Below are positions 1 to 10,200 of a stretch of DNA of 23,198 bases, in pieces. This DNA comes from a virus: the IMG/VR virus record IMGVR_UViG_3300025674_000414, positions 1-23,198 of that record. One strand, given 5' to 3'. The stretch's first letter is position 1. The number at the start of each line of letters is the position of its first letter. The position numbers and the translations under genes were made by a program. The notes below the pieces were generated by a model. The model made no database searches. It had not been told where the DNA came from and saw only the letters and a list, made by a program, of their open reading frames with translations.

Positions 1-642
1 CACATTGCAACTGACGGAACAGTAACAACTGGTGCAAGTGCATTATTAAAAGAAACAGGTACATTATATTATGAAATACCATCTGGAACATCAACTACAA
101 TTTACTATGCTTGTCAATATCACTCTGGTATGGCAGGTTCAATTGTTGTACAAGATGATACATCAGTTGGTGGTGTATCAGACATTGTAGATGACACAAC
201 TCCTCAGCTTGGCGGACAATTAGATGTTAATGGAAATGCAATTGGTGATGGCACTTTAGAATTATTAAAATTTTCTGAAACTGCTAGTGCGGTAAATGAA
301 TTAACTATTACAAACGCTGCTACAGGTAACGGTCCTCAATTATCAGCAACTGGTGATGATACAAACATTGATTTAAAATTAACTTCAAAAGGAACAGGTG
401 ATATTGTTGCTACAGGAAATATTGTACCAGGTGCAGACGACACATACGATTTAGGTGCTTCAGGTAATGTATGGGCTAACATCTATACTGGAGACTTAAA
501 TTTATCTAACGAGGCCAAAGAACAAGGCAATAGTGTTGACGGTACAAAAGGTAACTGGACTATCCAAGAGGGTGACGAAAACTTATTCCTAATTAACAAC
601 AATTCTGGCAAGAAATATAAGTTTAAATTAGAGGAGATTTAA
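1..642 (+). CDS. Fibre-like virion structural protein, 5' end outside window
   Basis: The reading frame is open from the first base of the window, so this is the last 213 residues of a longer gene; the ATG at 130 is internal. Near the start it reads YYACQYHSGM, with Cys38, His41 and Met44 counted from the window edge. This Cys-x2-His-x2-Met spacing resembles the C-terminal copper loop of cupredoxins such as amicyanin. The rest is Gly/Thr/Asp-rich fibre-type sequence (LTSKGTGDIVATGNIVPGAD), and the C-terminus GNWTIQEGDENLFLINNNSG followed by a Lys-rich end is a tail-fibre style ending that I recognise from T4-like marine phages. A virion fibre or decoration role is inferred. The gene ends one base before the next start. 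Confidence 0.8.
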   Translation, partial: HIATDGTVTTGASALLKETGTLYYEIPSGTSTTIYYACQYHSGMAGSIVVQDDTSVGGVSDIVDDTTPQLGGQLDVNGNAIGDGTLELLKFSETASAVNELTITNAATGNGPQLSATGDDTNIDLKLTSKGTGDIVATGNIVPGADDTYDLGASGNVWANIYTGDLNLSNEAKEQGNSVDGTKGNWTIQEGDENLFLINNNSGKKYKFKLEEI

Positions 643-643
643 A

Positions 644-1240
644 ATGCCTTTTATCTCCAACGGCACAACAATACTAGACAATGGTGCTTTTAGTGTATCT
701 TTAGGTAATCAGATTTTATTATCTGAACAAACCGCATCAGCTTCAGCTTCAATATCATTTACAAGTGGATTAGATAGCACCTATCCAATATATAAGTTTG
801 AGTTTATCAATATACACCCGTCAGGAACAAACACTATATTTCAATTTAATATGAGTACAGATGGTGGTAGTAATTACAATGTCACTAAAACTACAACTTC
901 ATTTGGTGCATACCATGCTGAAGATGATGGTTATGCAGCTTTAAGATATGATGCACCTTTGGATTTAGCACAAGGAACAGGTTATCAACCTTTATTTGAA
1001 ACAGGAACACCAAATAATGAAGAAAGTAGTGCTGGAACTTTAACATTGTTTAATCCATCTAGTACAACTTTTGTAAAACATTTTATAAGTGATTGCACAA
1101 ATGCGTTTGAATATACAGTTAGAAATTTAGTGTCTGGTTATGGTAATACCACTTCCGCAGTTAATGCTATAAGATTTCAAATGGCTAGTGGCAACATAGA
1201 TTCTGGAACAATAAAACTATATGGAATAAAGGACAGTTAA
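644..1240 (+). CDS. Virion-associated protein, tandem paralogue 1 of 3
   Basis: 198 residues. The ATG is preceded at a spacing of 7 by GAGGAG (631-636), a good ribosome binding site that lies inside the end of the previous gene. The sequence is Ser/Thr/Asn/Gly-rich and looks all-beta, with no signal peptide or membrane segment. Marks shared with the next two genes are SNGTTILDNG at the N-terminus, QTASASASISFTSG, NIHP, LFNPSSTTFVKHF and a C-terminal GNIDSGTIKLYG. I recall similar proteins as uncharacterised proteins of marine myophages, but I cannot name the family. The location among tail genes suggests a virion surface, fibre-tip or decoration protein. The function is inferred only. Confidence 0.8.
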   Translation: MPFISNGTTILDNGAFSVSLGNQILLSEQTASASASISFTSGLDSTYPIYKFEFINIHPSGTNTIFQFNMSTDGGSNYNVTKTTTSFGAYHAEDDGYAALRYDAPLDLAQGTGYQPLFETGTPNNEESSAGTLTLFNPSSTTFVKHFISDCTNAFEYTVRNLVSGYGNTTSAVNAIRFQMASGNIDSGTIKLYGIKDS

Positions 1241-1241
1241 A

Positions 1242-1844
1242 ATGGCAGTAGTATCAGGTGGAACAACATTAATAGACAATGGTGCTTTAGATTCTGGAGT
1301 ACCAACAGGAAGTTTAATATTACTTTCAACTCAAACAGCTAGTGCAAGTGCAACAATAGATTTTACATCTGGTATAGATTCTACTTATGATTCTTATGTG
1401 TTTAAATTTATTAATATTCACCCAGCAACAGATAGTGTTGAGTTTTCTTTTCAAGTAAATGCTGTTGGTGGTTCTGGTTATAATGAAACTATTACATCTA
1501 CTGCTTTTGATGCTTATCATAAAGAAGATGATTCTACTGCTGGAATAGAATATGATACTAATAGAGATAAAGCACAAGGAACAAGTTTTCAAGCTCTAAA
1601 TTCTGGTCTTGATAATGATAATGATAGTTCTATGTCTGGGTATTTACAGTTATTTAATCCTAGCTCTACTACTTTTGTTAAACATTTTATGTCAAATACA
1701 AATACTTATTATGATGAGGGTTGGTCATTAGATTGGAAAATGAATGGGTATATAAACACAACATCAGCAATAGATGAGATACAATTTAAAATGAGTTCAG
1801 GCAACATAGATAGTGGAACAATCAAAATGTATGGAGTAAAATAA
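1242..1844 (+). CDS. Virion-associated protein, tandem paralogue 2 of 3
   Basis: 200 residues. AAGGA at 1229-1233 precedes the ATG, and the gene starts two bases after its upstream paralogue. It keeps the family marks: GGTTLIDNGA, QTASASATIDFTSGIDSTY, FINIHPATD, AYHKEDD, LFNPSSTTFVKHF and SGNIDSGTIKMYG. It differs from its neighbours mainly in the middle (about residues 65-130) and before the C-terminal strand (WSLDWKMNGYINTTSA). Conserved ends with a variable centre would suit a fibre-like protein with a shared fold and divergent exposed loops. The exact virion position is unknown. The long reverse-strand frame under this gene is an artefact of its Ser/Thr codons. Confidence 0.8.
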   Translation: MAVVSGGTTLIDNGALDSGVPTGSLILLSTQTASASATIDFTSGIDSTYDSYVFKFINIHPATDSVEFSFQVNAVGGSGYNETITSTAFDAYHKEDDSTAGIEYDTNRDKAQGTSFQALNSGLDNDNDSSMSGYLQLFNPSSTTFVKHFMSNTNTYYDEGWSLDWKMNGYINTTSAIDEIQFKMSSGNIDSGTIKMYGVK

Positions 1845-2452
1845 TGGGACTAATATCTAACGGCACAACAATATTCGATAATGGCTCAATGGCATCTGGC
1901 TTTGGTGGAAGTTTAAACTTTATCTCAAAACAAACTGCTAGTGCTAGTGCATCTATTTCATTTACATCTGGTATTGATAGTACATATAAGGAATATGTTT
2001 TTTATTTTGTGGATATACACCCAGCTAGTGATGCTGTAGATTTACAATTTAATATGAGTACAGATAGTGGAAGTAACTATAATGTAACAAAAACAAGCAC
2101 ATCTTTTAGAGCATATCATCAGGAAAATGATGGTGTATCTGGCGTAGAATACAGAACAGATGATGATTTAGCACAAGGAACTGGATTTCAAAATCTTTCA
2201 GATGCTATAGATGGTGCAAATGATGCTTCATTTTGTGGTTATTTGCGTTTATTTAATCCATCTTCTACAACTTTTGTTAAACACTACATAGCAAACACTA
2301 CATTTTTAGCTCATAGTGGAACTTCTGAATATAGTATGAATATGTTTGTAGCTGGTTACGGAAACACAACAAGTGCAGTTGATGCTATTAAATTTCAAAT
2401 GAACTCTAACAACATAGATGCTGGAGATATAATATTATACGGTGTCAGTTAA
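1844..2452 (+). CDS. Virion-associated protein, tandem paralogue 3 of 3
   Basis: 202 residues. The ATG overlaps the preceding stop by one base (TAATG), so translation is probably coupled; GGAG lies at 1833-1836. It carries the same block structure as the two upstream genes: SNGTTIFDNG, QTASASASISFTSGIDSTY, VDIHPASD, FNMSTDSGSNYNVTKTSTSF, LFNPSSTTFVKHY, VAGYGNTTSAVDAI and NNIDAGDIILYG. It is closer to paralogue 1 in the FNMSTD..GSNYNVTKT block and closer to paralogue 2 in FTSGIDSTY, which hints at mixing among the copies. It ends just before a late promoter, so it closes the first gene block. Function is unknown; a virion role is inferred from position. Confidence 0.8.
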   Translation: MGLISNGTTIFDNGSMASGFGGSLNFISKQTASASASISFTSGIDSTYKEYVFYFVDIHPASDAVDLQFNMSTDSGSNYNVTKTSTSFRAYHQENDGVSGVEYRTDDDLAQGTGFQNLSDAIDGANDASFCGYLRLFNPSSTTFVKHYIANTTFLAHSGTSEYSMNMFVAGYGNTTSAVDAIKFQMNSNNIDAGDIILYGVS

Positions 2453-2456
2453 TGAT

Positions 2457-2464
2457 TATAAATA
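2457..2464 (+). promoter_or_regulatory. T4-type late promoter octamer
   Basis: A perfect TATAAATA lies in the 30-base gap between the third paralogue and the tail chaperone gene, 18 bases before its ATG. This is the consensus for late promoters read through the T4 sigma factor gp55 and its marine relatives. It overlaps nothing coding. Confidence 0.7.
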
Positions 2465-2482
2465 GTAAAAAGAGGAAAATAA

Positions 2483-2770
2483 ATGCCAAGATTTAAATTA
2501 GTAGATGGAGTTTCAATTCAGTTAACTGCTGAAGAAGAAGCAGCCAGAGATGCTGAAGAGGCTGCTTACGCTGCTGGCGCCTTTGATAGAGCAATTGCAA
2601 AAGTAAGAGAAAAAAGAGATAGATTACTCAAAGAAACTGACTATCTTGCTTTATCTGATAATACATTATCAACTGAAATGACAACTTACAGACAAAATTT
2701 AAGAGATATTACAAATGGTGTAACAACTGTTGCTCAAGTAAGTAGTATTACGTGGCCTACAAAACCTTAA
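2483..2770 (+). CDS. Tail fibre/tail assembly chaperone-like protein
   Basis: 95 residues. AGAGGA at 2471-2476 precedes the ATG. The N-terminal 35 residues include a Glu/Ala-rich helix (TAEEEAARDAEEAAYAAGA). Residues 41-75 read VREKRDRLLKETDYLALSDN and then TTYRQNLRDI, and the protein ends in a WPTKP tail. The pattern R-x-LL-x-x-TD, L, YRQ-x-LRD and a terminal W-P is typical of the small phage tail assembly chaperone family (Phage_tail_APC type). Such proteins help fold or trimerise fibres and are not usually kept in the virion. It has its own late promoter and is followed by the baseplate genes. The assignment rests on motif memory without a search. Confidence 0.65.
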   Translation: MPRFKLVDGVSIQLTAEEEAARDAEEAAYAAGAFDRAIAKVREKRDRLLKETDYLALSDNTLSTEMTTYRQNLRDITNGVTTVAQVSSITWPTKP

Positions 2771-2779
2771 TGGAAGATG

Positions 2780-2787
2780 TATAAATA
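2780..2787 (+). promoter_or_regulatory. T4-type late promoter octamer
   Basis: A perfect TATAAATA lies in the 36-base gap between the chaperone gene and the gp8-like gene, 19 bases before the ATG at 2807. It probably drives the long structural run that follows. Confidence 0.7.
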
Positions 2788-2806
2788 TAAGAAAGAATAA
2801 AAGATT

Positions 2807-4279
2807 ATGCCAGCAATTATAACAAATAAGTTTAGAATACACAATTCGGAACAGTTTTTTGAATCATTTTCAGAAGCTGCACCTAATGTTTATTACTTAG
2901 GAATTGGTAGACCACAAGATTTTACTACTTCTACTAGACCAGACGGAAGAACAGAAAACGAAGGTACGGATTCTGCTTCACCAACACCTACAGATTCAGT
3001 CGTAGAAGAATTTTATACTTTTGACGATTTACTGGCAGTTAAAAAAATTACAAGTTCAGATATATCAAAAGTTATTCCAAGAAGAAACTGGACAAGTGGT
3101 GCTGTATATGATATGTACAGACACGACTATGGTAGATACATTACAGGTACAACAACAGCAAAAACTTCAACAAGTGGTGCTTCAAATTTATATGACGCTA
3201 CTTTTTATGTAAAGACTGCCGCTAATAGAGTTTATAAATGTTTAAACAATGCTAACGGTGGTGCTGTCAATGATGAACCTACAACAACATCACCATCAGC
3301 AACACAAACTACAGGTGATGGTTACGTATGGAAATATATGTACACATTATCATCTTCACAAGTTGCAAATTTCTTATCTACAGATTTTATGGCAGTTGCA
3401 TCCGATTCAGGTGTACAATCTGCTGCTCTTAACGGTGCAATTGATACCGTTATTGTTAAATCTGCTGGTACAGGCGGAACAAACGGAACACATACAAGTA
3501 TTCCAATAAGAGGTGATGGATCAGGCGGTGTCGTTTCTGTAGTTGTTTCTTCTGGTTCTGTTTCAAGTGTTACAGTTACAACTGCTGGTACAAATTATAC
3601 ATACGGATATATTAGACTTGCAGATATTAATTCTGCTGGTGCTGGTGCATTAACAGGTGCTGAATTAGATGTAATTATTCCACCAAAAGATGGACACGGT
3701 GCAAACGCTGTAGAAGAATTAGGTGGTTTCTTTATTATGTTAAATCAAAATTTAGAAGGAACTGAATCTGCTAATTCTGGCGACTATACTGTAGAAAATA
3801 ATTTTAGAAAAATAGTTTTAATACGTGATCCACTTTCAGGTGGTTCTGCTGCTTCAGCAACAACATTAAGAGCAACTAAAGCAGTTAGATTTGCAAGTTC
3901 TCCTACTCCAGGCACATTTACAGTTGATGAAAAGATTACTCAAGCAACGACTGGTGCTGTAGGTAAAGTTGTAGAATGGGATGCTACAAATAGAATTTTA
4001 TATTATATACAACCAAGATTTACAGACGAGGGAGTAGATAGTAACGGAAATCTGACAGCATTTTCTACTGCTGCTGTAATTACAGGTGCTAGTTCAAGTG
4101 CTACTGGAACACCTGATACATCAATTACATCAACAGTTAACAATGTTGTATTTACAGGCGGATATTCTGTTTCAGAATTAGACGCTGATACAGGAGACGT
4201 AATGTATATTGAAAATAGAGCACCAATCAGTAGAGCTTCAGATCAAACCGAAAATATTAAACTGATAATTGAGTTTTAG
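2807..4279 (+). CDS. gp8: Baseplate wedge protein, T4 gp8-like
   Basis: 490 residues. It opens with ITNKFRIHNSEQFFESFSEA (about residues 5-24), followed by NVYYLGIGRPQDF (27-39), a Thr/Asp-rich loop, and IPRRNWTSGAVYDMYRHDYG (90-109), then DGYVWKYMYTLS. I recognise this order of blocks from proteins annotated as gp8 baseplate wedge in marine T4-like phages. In T4, gp8 is a dimer in the baseplate wedge that contacts gp10, gp7 and gp6. This protein is longer than T4 gp8 (334 residues), with an extra Ser/Gly/Thr-rich part. The segment VDEKITQATTGAVGKVVEWD (about residues 375-394) resembles a bead-like repeat also found in the next protein. It follows a late promoter and is 10 bases from the next gene. 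Confidence 0.7.
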   Translation: MPAIITNKFRIHNSEQFFESFSEAAPNVYYLGIGRPQDFTTSTRPDGRTENEGTDSASPTPTDSVVEEFYTFDDLLAVKKITSSDISKVIPRRNWTSGAVYDMYRHDYGRYITGTTTAKTSTSGASNLYDATFYVKTAANRVYKCLNNANGGAVNDEPTTTSPSATQTTGDGYVWKYMYTLSSSQVANFLSTDFMAVASDSGVQSAALNGAIDTVIVKSAGTGGTNGTHTSIPIRGDGSGGVVSVVVSSGSVSSVTVTTAGTNYTYGYIRLADINSAGAGALTGAELDVIIPPKDGHGANAVEELGGFFIMLNQNLEGTESANSGDYTVENNFRKIVLIRDPLSGGSAASATTLRATKAVRFASSPTPGTFTVDEKITQATTGAVGKVVEWDATNRILYYIQPRFTDEGVDSNGNLTAFSTAAVITGASSSATGTPDTSITSTVNNVVFTGGYSVSELDADTGDVMYIENRAPISRASDQTENIKLIIEF

Positions 4280-4289
4280 AGGGAAATAA

Positions 4290-7200
4290 ATGCCAAGTCC
4301 AACTGACTTTAACCTCACGCCTTATTATGATGACTATGCTGAAAGTAAAAAGTTTCATAGAATACTTTTTCGACCTGCATTTGCTGTCCAGGCAAGAGAG
4401 TTAACACAATCACAATCAATTTTACAAAATCAGATTGAAAGAATATCTGACCACTTCTTTGAAAAGGGTGCGATGGTTATTCCAGGTGAGATTTCTTACG
4501 ACTTGGATTATCGTGCTATTAAATTAACAAGTTTCTCTGGTTCAGCAACACTTTCAAACTTTGTTGGTAAAACATTTAAAGGTGCAACATCTGGTGTTTT
4601 AGGAACAATTGTAAATTCAGTTGTAACAGACGGTGTTGATCCTGATACTTTATTTGTTAAATATTTAAACTCTGGTTCTTCAAATACTGCAATTGCATTT
4701 TCTGACTCAGAAACAATAAACGAAAGTTCAACTGCTGGAGTTTTAGTAAGTGGTGGATTTAGTGCTGTTGTTAATTCAACTGCTACAGGTTCTGCTGCGG
4801 AAGTTGCTGAAGGTGTTTATTACATCAACGGATTTCACGTTAAGGTAGACAATCAAACTGTTATACTTGACAAATATACAAACACTCCTTCATATCGAGT
4901 AGGACTATTAGTAACAGAATCTTTTGTTGCTTCTACAGACGATAATAGTTTATTAGATAACGCACAAGGAAGTTCAAACGTAAATGCTCCTGGTGCTGAT
5001 AGATTTAAAATTAATTTAACTTTACAAAAAAGAATTATTACAAGTTCGGATGACGCAAACTTTGTTGAGTTATTAAGATTAAGAAACGGTATTTTACAAA
5101 ACCAAGTTAGAACAACTGAATATGCTGTATTAGAAGATACATTTGCTAGAAGAACATTTGACGAATCTGGCGATTATACAGTTAGAGATTTTGATTTAGA
5201 TTTAAGAGAACATATCGTTGACGGTAATAATAGAGGTATCTATACATTAGCACAAGGCGGTAATGAAGCACTTATGGCTGCAGGTTTATCACCAGGAAAA
5301 GCATATGTTCAAGGATATGAAATCTCTACAATCGGAACAACATTTTTAAATGTTGACAAAGCAAGAGATTTTGCTACTCAAAATAATTTCAATACAAGAA
5401 TAGATTTACAAAACTATGTACACGTTACAAACATTTACAATGCACCAGATATAGGTTTTGTTTCTGGAGATGTTGAGGCACTTAAAGCAGTAAACTTATA
5501 TGCTTATCCTACATCTGCTCGAGGAACACAAAATACAGGATCTGGTTCAACAGTTTATCAACTTGGTCGTGCTAAATCCAGAGGATTTGAATATGTAACA
5601 GGACCTGCAAGTGCAAATATTTTTGCTAGTTCGTCTGCTACATCAGCAGTATATAAACATTATCTATTTGATATAGAGATGTTTACTCACTTAAACATTT
5701 TATCAAATCAATCTTATTCTGCTGGAGATCGAATAACTGGTAACACTTCAGGTGCTACAGGTTATGTACACAATTCTTCAACAACTGAAGCAACTGCTGT
5801 TTCTAGTATTACAGTTGCAAGTCCAGGTGTTGTAACTGCTACAGGTCATAAATTTAGAGAAGGACAACAAATTAAATTTAGTGCTATAAGTGCTGAAAAT
5901 AATTCTACTGCTATTACAACTAGTGATATATTTACAGTTAGAAATCCAGATACAAATACTTTTGAATTATATGAATCAAATGGAACAACAGCAACTAATA
6001 TAACTTCTTTTTCATCGGCTGGTAATGCAATTCACGGTGTTGTAGTAGTTTCATCTGTAAACGGGACATTTGTTGCAGGAGAAACAATTACAGACGGAAG
6101 TAACACTGCTGTAATTCAATCAGACGCTGTAGGATTTAAAGCAGTAAGATCACACGAATTTTCTGCTGTTAAACAAGTTGGTATGGCAGGTGGCACTTTA
6201 ATTTCTTATACTGCTGATACAGCATTAGACTCAACTTACGGAGATGTAACAGAATTAACAGGTCTTGTTTCAATTGTAAACAGTTCAACCGCATTGATAG
6301 GTTCAGGTACTTCTTTTTTAACTGAATTAAAAGTAGGTGATGAAATTACTTTTGATACAGACGCAGGTACAACAATTTCAAAAAATGTTGAGGCAATAAT
6401 ATCTAATACAAGTATAACTTTATCTTCTGCTGTAGGCGGATCAGACGTAACAACATCAAATGTATTTTATAGAAAAAGAAGTAAGTTAAACGGATCAAAT
6501 AAAAACATTTCAATATTTCAGTTACCTTATAAAAAAATTAAAACATTAAATACAACTGCTAACGGCGGTGCTTCAGATACAAACTATTCTTATAGAAAAC
6601 AATTTACTGCTACACTATCTGCTAATGGTGACGCAACTATAACTGCTGGTACAAATGAAACTTTTGCTTCACTATTAGAAAAAGACTTTGTTGTATCTAT
6701 CGTTGTATTAGGTGCAGGATCAACAGGTGCTCTTGGTGATGTATTAAGTTTAAGTGGTAACAACCACGAAGGTGATGCTATCTTTGAAGCAGGTGGATCT
6801 CCTGTAGGTAAAACATTAAAATTTGACTTTGGTGCAAATTATCAAGGACATAAAATAAAAATTTTAGCAACAATATCTAAATCAATTGGTGATTTAAAAA
6901 CTAAAACATTAACAGCATCCACATCTGTTGTAGGTTTGCCTAATATATCTAGTCAAACAGAAATAGAAAGTGGAACAATAAGATTAAAAAGAGCTGACAT
7001 ATTACGAGTAAATGCTGTTTATATGTCTGCTGATTTTTCAACAGCTGCAACTTCTAGTAGCACAAATATAACAAGTAGATTTGATTTAGACAATGGTCAA
7101 AGAGATAATTATTATGATATTGGTAGATTAGTTTTAAAAACAGGTGAATTAACACCTACAGGTCAATTATATGTTGACTTTGATTTCTTTGAACACGGTA

Positions 7201-10200
7201 CTGGTGAATACTTTGCTGTAGATTCATATACAGGTAGTATTGACTATGAACAGATTTATACTTACGTTTCAGATACAACAGGTAAAGAATACGATTTAAG
7301 AGATTGTATTGATTTGAGACCTCGTGTAGATGACGCTTCAACTATACCTGGTTCTACTTCAGGTTCAAATTACGAAAGATCGTTTGACGGTACAGGTGCT
7401 TCAGTTATTAATTACATTGAATTTGGTTCTGATATGTCAAATGACTTTGAATATTACTTACCAAGAATAGATAAAATCTTTTTAGACAAAGAAGGTAACT
7501 TTAAAGTTTCAAAAGGTAATTCTGCATTAGTTCCACAAACACCTTTAGATGTTGCAGGCGCAATGCACCTTTACACATTAGAAATTCCTGCTTACACATT
7601 ATCAACCGAAGATGTAACAATTAAGAAGATTGATAATAGAAGATTTACAATGAGAGATATTGGTAAATTACAAGACAGAATAGAAAACTTAGAATACTAT
7701 ACTCAATTATCTCTATTAGAAACACAAGCACAAAATTTACAAATCCAAGACGCAAGTGGATTTGATAGATTTAAAAATGGATTTGTTGTAGATAACTTTA
7801 CAGGTCACAACATTGGTGATCCAGGTAACGTAGATTATAAATGTGCGATTGATATGGCAAGAGGTGAATTAAGACCTATCTTTAATGAGGATGCCGTTTC
7901 ATTAGTTGAAACAGATGATGATGGAACAGCAATTGTTGCCGCTGATAGAACAGCTGCTAATTATCAAAAAACTGGAGACTTGATTACTTTACCATACACA
8001 GAATCAACTTTAATAGATCAACCATTTGCAAGTAAAACTTTAAATGTTAACCCATTTGATATTAGAAACTTTACTGGTTCTATTCAGTTAACACCAGAAA
8101 CAGACGAATGGAAAGAAACAGAAAGAGCACCAGAATTAGTTATTAACAACGTAGGTGGTTTTGACACACTTGCTTCAAATTTAGGAAATAGTGCATTGTC
8201 TGGATTTGAAATTGGTACAATATGGAATGAATGGCAAGATTCTTGGACAGGAACACCAGTTGATATTGCAAGTAGAGATACTTCAGGAGAATTAAGAGCA
8301 GGTCGTAGAGTATTTAGAGAAACTGAAATTGAATCTATTACTGCTGTTTCTCAAACAAGAACAGGTGTTAGACAAACAATCGTACCTCAAACAATTAGAA
8401 ATAGTATTGGTGACAGAATTATATCAGTTGCCTTTGTTCCATTTATTAGAAGTAGAGATGTAGAATTTACTGCTACTAGAATGAAACCAAATACAAGAGT
8501 TTATCCATTCTTTGATAACATTGATATTACCGCATACGTAACACCATCAGGTGGTGCATTAGGTGGTTCTTTAGTTACAGATAATAACGGTTCTGTATCT
8601 GGAACATTCGCAATACCTGATCCTAAAGTTGACGCAAATCCTAGATGGAGAGCAGGTACAAGAGTATTCAGATTAACAAGTTCATCAACAGATGGTAGAA
8701 CAGATGTAGAAACTGCTGCTGAATCAGATTACGTAGCAAGAGGATTATTAGAAACTGTACAAAATACAATTATCTCTACAAGAGAACCTACAGTTGTTAG
8801 AGAAAGTACAAGTGAAACAAGATCAATCGCTAGATCATCTACAAGACAATCTACAAGAACAGTTGGTTGGGTAGATCCACTAGCACAAACATTCTTAATT
8901 GATGATGAAGGTGGTGTATTCTTAACATCTATAGATATTTTCTTTAGTTCAAAAGATGATAACATTCCAGTATCATTACAAATAAGAGAAGTTATAAACG
9001 GTTATCCTGGAAATAAAATATTACCATTCTCGGAAGTTAGTTTAAATCCTGGTTCTGTTAATACAAGTGCTGACGGTACAACAGCAACTACATTTACATT
9101 CTCTAGTCCTGTATTCATACAAGAAAACATTGAATACTGTTTTGTATTATTAGCAAATTCAGACAAGTATCTAGTTTATGCAAGTAGATTAGGTGAAACA
9201 GTTATTGGTTCAAATAGAACAATATCTCAACAACCTTATGCAGGTGTTTTATTTAAATCACAAAACGGTTCTACTTGGACTGCTGATCAAAACGAAGACT
9301 TGAAATTTAAAATTAAAAGAGCAGAATTTAGTTCTACTCCAGGTACAGTTACGTTATCAAATGCAACTCTTCCTGTTAGAACATTATCATCTAATCCTAT
9401 TAGAACAACAAACGGTTCAAATGTTGTAAGAGTATTCCACAAAAATCACGGAATGCACGGTCTAACAAATAGAGTTACAATTTCAGGCGTACCTTCTTCA
9501 GGTATTAATGGTATTGTACAAAACGAAATTAATGCTACTCACACATCTATTTCAAATGTTACGTTAGATAGTTACGATATTACTTTAACAGGAAACGCAA
9601 CTGCTACAGGTGATATTGGTGGAAGTGCTGTAACTGCTTCACAAAACAGATTATTTGATGTATTGAATATAAATGTTTCAACACTTGCAATACCTGGTAC
9701 TTCTATTGCAACAACTTTAAGAACAACAAGTGGTAGAGGTATACACGGATCAGAAACAGAATTTAGCAGACAATCTGCTTCTGAAGCAGAAGCTATTGTT
9801 ACAAACGATAACATTTACTTTACATCTCCTAGAATGGTAGCAAGTGAAGTCAATGAAACTAATCAAGCAACTTTAGGAAATGGTACAAGAACACCATCTA
9901 TAATAACAAACTATACATTAAGTACAAACAATACTAAACATACACCTGTTTTAGATTTACAAAGAGCAAGTGCTTTTGTTATACATAATAGATTAAATAA
10001 TCCTACTGCTGGTAATACACCTAACTTTGTTGCTGAAACGGCAAGTACAGGTGGTTCTGCGTCTGCTGTTTATTTAACAAGACCTATTACACTTGCAAAT
10101 GCTTCAACAGCATTAGATATTAGATTAACTGCTAATGTACAATCAAGTTCAGAAATAGAAGTTTACTATAGAACAACATCATCAAGTGAACCTAGAGATA

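Larger units (their letters stand above)
644..2452 (+). repeat. Three-copy tandem gene duplication
   Basis: Three consecutive genes of 198, 200 and 202 codons encode clearly homologous proteins in the same order and orientation. Short identical DNA stretches remain, for example CGGCACAACAAT near the start of copies 1 and 3 (about 660 and 1860). Most of the DNA has diverged while protein blocks are kept, so the duplication is not recent. The junctions are gene boundaries, as expected for gene duplication by unequal recombination. Confidence 0.75.

Noticed and set aside
3021-3509. Two + strand open frames inside the gp8-like gene
   Set aside because: They are out-of-frame shadows of the gp8-like gene, with Gln/Leu-rich translations and no family resemblance.
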